Origin: an uncultured Roseovarius sp.
GTDB taxonomy: Bacteria; Pseudomonadota; Alphaproteobacteria; Rhodobacterales; Rhodobacteraceae
Direction of reading: 5' to 3'
Assembly: GCF_913057115.1 (NCBI RefSeq)
Contig: NZ_CAJXNN010000002.1
Span: 62,001 to 126,000 of the forward strand
DNA: 64,000 bases
The position numbers and the translations under genes are program-made. The notes below the pieces were generated by a model, which did no database searches, was not told where the DNA came from, and saw nothing but the letters and a program-made list of their open reading frames with translations. This document shows, one piece after another, positions 61,240 through 64,000 of this stretch (position 1 is its first letter; the number at the start of each line of letters is the position of its first letter).

Positions 61240-62163
61240 TTAAACCGCCAGCGGATCTGGCGCGATATTGCCGCCGCAAATCAAAACCGCCACGCGCTCG
61301 CCGTCTTCCGGCACATAGGCCCCCGCCATCAGCGCCGCCAACGCCGTTGCCCCTGCCGGTTCCACCAGTTGCCGCGCCTCGCGCCAAAGCGCCTCTTGCG
61401 CCAGGGTGATGTCGCGGTCCCGGACGGTGACGCTTTGCACCCCTTGCGCTTGGGCCAGATCAAAACAAATCTGGCCGATACGCCGCGCGCCAAGCGCATT
61501 GGCGGCAACTCCCGCCACATCGACATCCACGGGTGCGCCGGTATCCAGCGCCTTGTGCAGGGCGCAAGCACGCTCGGGCTCGACCGCCACCACCTTGCGC
61601 GCACCGGAAAGCCAGCCAAGCGCCCCGGCGATCAACCCGCCACCGCCCACGGCAATCAGCACGGTATCGGCCTTGAGGCCCTGATCCTCCCATTCGGCCA
61701 TGCATGTGCCTTGGCCCGCCACGGTGGCGGGCGCATCATAGGCGTGGATTTCCATGGCCCCCGTCGCCTCGCGCCATTCGGCGGCGCGGGTGGCGGCCTC
61801 GGCATAGGCGCCCTTGACCACCTGCAATTCGGCCCCCGAGGCGCGGATCAACTCCATCTTGGCCGGGCCTGCGATTTCTGGAACATAGATGCGCGCACGG
61901 TGGCCGAGTGTGGCGGCCGCATAGGCCACCGCCGCGCCGTGATTGCCGCCCGAGGCGGCCACGACCCCACCCTCCGGCACCGGTTGGCTTAGCAGCGTGT
62001 TAAAAGCCCCGCGCGCCTTGAAGCTGCCGGTATGTTGCATCTGCTCGAACTTCATCTCGACCGGGAAATCCAAGCCGAAGCCCTGAACCGTCCCGACCGG
62101 CGTGCTCCGGACAAAGGGCGCGATTCGGCTTTGGGCGGCGGAAATCTCATCCTTGGCTGGCAT
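61240..62163 (-). CDS. Serine/threonine dehydratase-like PLP enzyme
   Basis: A 307-residue fold-type II PLP protein. TGSFKARGAF holds the Schiff-base Lys, ASGGNHGAAVAYAA the phosphate-binding loop, and VGGGGLIAG the glycine loop. Such enzymes deaminate serine or threonine or act as racemases; the exact activity cannot be told. It has no ACT domain. It is divergent from the LOG-family gene, with AAGGAGAGG before its ATG. Confidence 0.88.
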   Translation of the reverse strand: MPAKDEISAAQSRIAPFVRSTPVGTVQGFGLDFPVEMKFEQMQHTGSFKARGAFNTLLSQPVPEGGVVAASGGNHGAAVAYAAATLGHRARIYVPEIAGPAKMELIRASGAELQVVKGAYAEAATRAAEWREATGAMEIHAYDAPATVAGQGTCMAEWEDQGLKADTVLIAVGGGGLIAGALGWLSGARKVVAVEPERACALHKALDTGAPVDVDVAGVAANALGARRIGQICFDLAQAQGVQSVTVRDRDITLAQEALWREARQLVEPAGATALAALMAGAYVPEDGERVAVLICGGNIAPDPLAV

Positions 62164-62244
62164 CCTGCCTCTCCTTGTCTATGGTCAACTCTGCCCCGAG
62201 GCGATACGCCTTGTGGCATGGACCATACGAAGGACGCGCCCGCG

Positions 62245-63066
62245 ATGAAAGACGAACGCAACAGCCAGTTTCGCGATGCTCATTCCGATATCAACACGGC
62301 CGAGCAGATTCCCGACACCCCGCAAACCCGCGCCCCGGCCTACAGGCTGGCCTTTGCGGACCCGGATTTTCTGTGCCGGGATGAGTTGCGCCCCGTGCGC
62401 CTGCAACTGGAACTTCTCAAGCCCGAGATGATCCTCAATGAACGTGGCATCGAGAGCACGGTGGTCATGTTCGGCGGGGCGCGCATCCCGGAGCCCTCCA
62501 AGAAAGACAGCGCGCGCACGGAAACGCTGGCGGATTTATCCAAATTCTACGACGAGGCGCGCGAATTTGCCCGGCTGATGACGATGAAATCCATGGCCAC
62601 CTACGGGCGTGAATACGTCATCGCCACTGGCGGTGGGCCGGGGGTGATGGAGGCGGGCAACCGCGGCGCGGATGATGCGGGCGGCTCGTCCATTGGCCTG
62701 AATATCGTACTGCCGCATGAGCAGGCCCCGAATGAATATGTCACCCCGGGCCTGTGCTTCAACTTCCACTACTTTGGTATCCGCAAGATGCATTTCCTGA
62801 TGCGGGCCAAGGCGGTCTGCTGTTTCCCCGGTGGGTTCGGCACTTTGGACGAGCTCTTTGAGGCGCTGACGCTCATTCAGACCGACCGGATGAACCCGGT
62901 GCCCTTCTTGCTGTTTGGCGAGCCCTTCTGGCGCAAGATCATCAATTGGGAGGCGCTGGCCGAAGCCGGGACGATTTCCGAGGACGATCTCAAGCTGTTT
63001 CGCTTTGTCGAGACCGCGCAGGAGGCAATGCAAATCATCAACGACTGGCACGCCGAGGAAGATTGA
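62245..63066 (+). CDS. LOG-family (TIGR00730-type) nucleotide phosphoribohydrolase
   Basis: A 273-residue LOG/Rossmann-like protein with the catalytic PGGFGTLDELFEAL motif and GGGPGVMEAGNRGA substrate loop. LOG proteins release ribose 5-phosphate from cytokinin or AMP-like nucleotides. This longer form has an extra N-terminal ~70 residues. ATG 62245 (AAGGA upstream) is preferred; ATG 62218 or the open frame to 62032 are alternatives. Confidence 0.87.
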   Translation: MKDERNSQFRDAHSDINTAEQIPDTPQTRAPAYRLAFADPDFLCRDELRPVRLQLELLKPEMILNERGIESTVVMFGGARIPEPSKKDSARTETLADLSKFYDEAREFARLMTMKSMATYGREYVIATGGGPGVMEAGNRGADDAGGSSIGLNIVLPHEQAPNEYVTPGLCFNFHYFGIRKMHFLMRAKAVCCFPGGFGTLDELFEALTLIQTDRMNPVPFLLFGEPFWRKIINWEALAEAGTISEDDLKLFRFVETAQEAMQIINDWHAEED

Positions 63067-63075
63067 GGCGCAGGC

Positions 63076-63615
63076 TCACTCACCCTCATAGGCGCAGAGC
63101 GCATGCACATCCATGCCCAGCGCCTCAAGCCTCGCGCGGCCGCCCAGATCGGGCAGGTCGATGACAAAGGCGCAGCCGATGATCTCGCCGCCCAAACGCT
63201 CAATCAGCTTGATCCCGGCTTCGGCGGTGCCGCCGGTGGCCAGCAGGTCATCAACAACGAGGACTTTCTCGCCCGGTTGAATGGCATCGTCATGGATTTC
63301 AACGACCGCCTCGCCGTATTCCAACTCGTAGTCCTCGGAAATCACGGCCCCGGGCAGCTTGCCCTTCTTGCGGATGGGGACAAAGCCGGCGGACAATTGG
63401 TGTGCGACCGCACCACCAAGGATAAAGCCGCGCGCCTCCAACCCCACGACCTTGTCAAAGCGCACCCCGGCATAGGGGTGCAGCAACTGGTCAATCGCCA
63501 TGCGAAAGCCGCGCGGGTCGGCAAAAAGCGTCGTGACATCGCGGAACATGATCCCTTCGTGCGGGAAATCGACGATGGTGCGGATGTAATCCTTGACCGA
63601 AGTGCTGGCGGGCAT
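63076..63615 (-). CDS. apt: Adenine phosphoribosyltransferase
   Basis: Salvages adenine to AMP with PRPP. The 179-residue chain begins with [19 protein letters not shown], has [14 protein letters not shown], and the PRPP motif [17 protein letters not shown]. Convergent with the LOG-family gene by a 9-base gap; no partner operon is seen. Confidence 0.96.
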   Translation of the reverse strand: MPASTSVKDYIRTIVDFPHEGIMFRDVTTLFADPRGFRMAIDQLLHPYAGVRFDKVVGLEARGFILGGAVAHQLSAGFVPIRKKGKLPGAVISEDYELEYGEAVVEIHDDAIQPGEKVLVVDDLLATGGTAEAGIKLIERLGGEIIGCAFVIDLPDLGGRARLEALGMDVHALCAYEGE

Positions 63616-63773
63616 GGCGGACCTCGTGATGAAATGCGTGTCGCGCGCCTATGTGACGCAAGCCGCGTTCAGAGGCAAGTCTGCGCTGCAGGGGACAAGG
63701 CTGGCCCAAAGCGTTCGACCCAAAACCTGAGTCATGGTTTTTGGGCGACCGCAGCGCAGCATATGACTGTTGC

Positions 63774-63820
63774 ACGCGTCCTGCCTTTATCTGATGTGTC
63801 AGGTTAAAGGCAGCACGCGT
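63774..63820. repeat. Hairpin repeat with 17-nt CTGATGT loop, copy 2
   Basis: ACGCGTCCTGCCTTT (63774-63788) pairs with AAAGGCAGCACGCGT (63806-63820) with one mismatch; the loop is 17 bases and contains CTGATGTG. It matches copy 1 at 52098-52140 in layout and in the preceding TTGCACGCGT. Its last base is the first base of the stop codon of the partial gene that follows on the minus strand. Confidence 0.75.
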
Positions 63821-64000
63821 TAGAAGGCGCGCCGCCAGCCAAGCGCAAAGGCATTGGAGCCTGAATCGGGCCGCAACAGGCCGAAGGCATCCGACCGGTG
63901 GTGGACCCGAACGAAAAGTTCGTCCTCCCTGCCGCCGACCGAGAATGCGGCCTCGGCCAGCCAATAGACCATGGTCCTTGCCGCGTCGCCGCGCACCCTG
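63820..64000 (-). CDS. Outer-membrane beta-barrel-type protein, C-terminal 59 residues (5' part outside window)
   Basis: On the minus strand the frame is open to the window edge and ends GWRRAF* at 63820. It contains ELFVRVHHRSDAFGLLRPDS and GSNAFALGWRRAF. The terminal Phe after alternating residues is typical of outer-membrane barrel ends, and the H-x-S pattern with GSN recalls PagL-like lipid A deacylases. Without the rest this is a guess. The hairpin repeat abuts its stop. Confidence 0.5.
   Translation of the reverse strand, partial: RVRGDAARTMVYWLAEAAFSVGGREDELFVRVHHRSDAFGLLRPDSGSNAFALGWRRAF

Overview
The window is a GC-rich, gene-dense chromosomal segment of an alphaproteobacterium, most likely a marine Rhodobacteraceae (Roseobacter-group) member. 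The grounds are the cbb3 oxidase set ccoNOQP-ccoGHIS together with uspA, fnrL and an anaerobic-type hemN, a membrane-anchored cytochrome cy-like protein, the YejABEF peptide importer, DMT/EamA and PiT transporters, and Hint-domain secreted-type proteins. The species assignment is inference; no rRNA or tRNA gene is present. The only RNA gene found is the 4.5S SRP RNA. No CRISPR array, insertion sequence, prophage or plasmid origin was seen.

Layout. 1-8.4 kb: 3' end of hrpB, a Nudix hydrolase, a PiT phosphate transporter behind a candidate Pho box, a sterol-desaturase-family enzyme divergent from a LysR regulator, 6-phosphogluconate dehydrogenase, and argD-argF. 8.6-14 kb: an EamA exporter, a small membrane protein overlapping a second sterol-desaturase-family gene, an M20 amidohydrolase, and a D,D-carboxypeptidase with a SPOR-like tail. 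14.2-29.6 kb: the microaerobic respiration island, ccoS-I-H-G, then an inserted LysR gene and a small divergent ORF, then ccoP-Q-O-N, uspA, a large von Willebrand repeat protein, fnrL and hemN. Four FNR boxes sit at the divergent promoters and upstream of ccoG. 29.6-36.6 kb: yejABEF and a di-haem cytochrome cy-like gene. 36.7-41.3 kb: pheA, an SRPBCC protein, nudC, a cpdB-like phosphoesterase without a signal peptide, and ffs. 41.4-51.1 kb: an Epd/GAPDH-like enzyme, a SRAP protein, a methyltransferase, DUF952-pyrD-arsC with overlapping ends, a BT1/MFS-like carrier and ileS. 51.4-64 kb: a PPOX flavoprotein, truncated haemoglobin, dapE-GNAT-DUF2064 glycosyltransferase, two adjacent Hint-domain genes, a rhodanese, a CaCA exchanger, dapD, a serine/threonine dehydratase-like enzyme, a LOG-family protein, apt and the 3' end of an outer-membrane-type gene.

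How the genes work together. FnrL is an oxygen sensor, and its likely sites lie before ccoN, uspA, ccoG and in the shared fnrL/hemN promoter. The island therefore couples oxygen sensing to building and copper-loading the high-affinity oxidase and to oxygen-independent haem synthesis. The cytochrome cy-like protein is a plausible electron donor to that oxidase. dapE and dapD serve lysine and peptidoglycan precursor synthesis, argD-argF arginine synthesis.

The less explained material is mainly: (i) two copies of an ~85-bp element built from three CGTACG palindromes, in the same orientation relative to the downstream gene; (ii) two copies of a hairpin repeat with a 17-nt CTGATGT-containing loop; (iii) an adjacent Hint-protein pair whose second member lacks the catalytic Cys; (iv) the seven-repeat VWA protein placed between uspA and fnrL; and (v) the LysR/small-ORF insertion inside the cco cluster.
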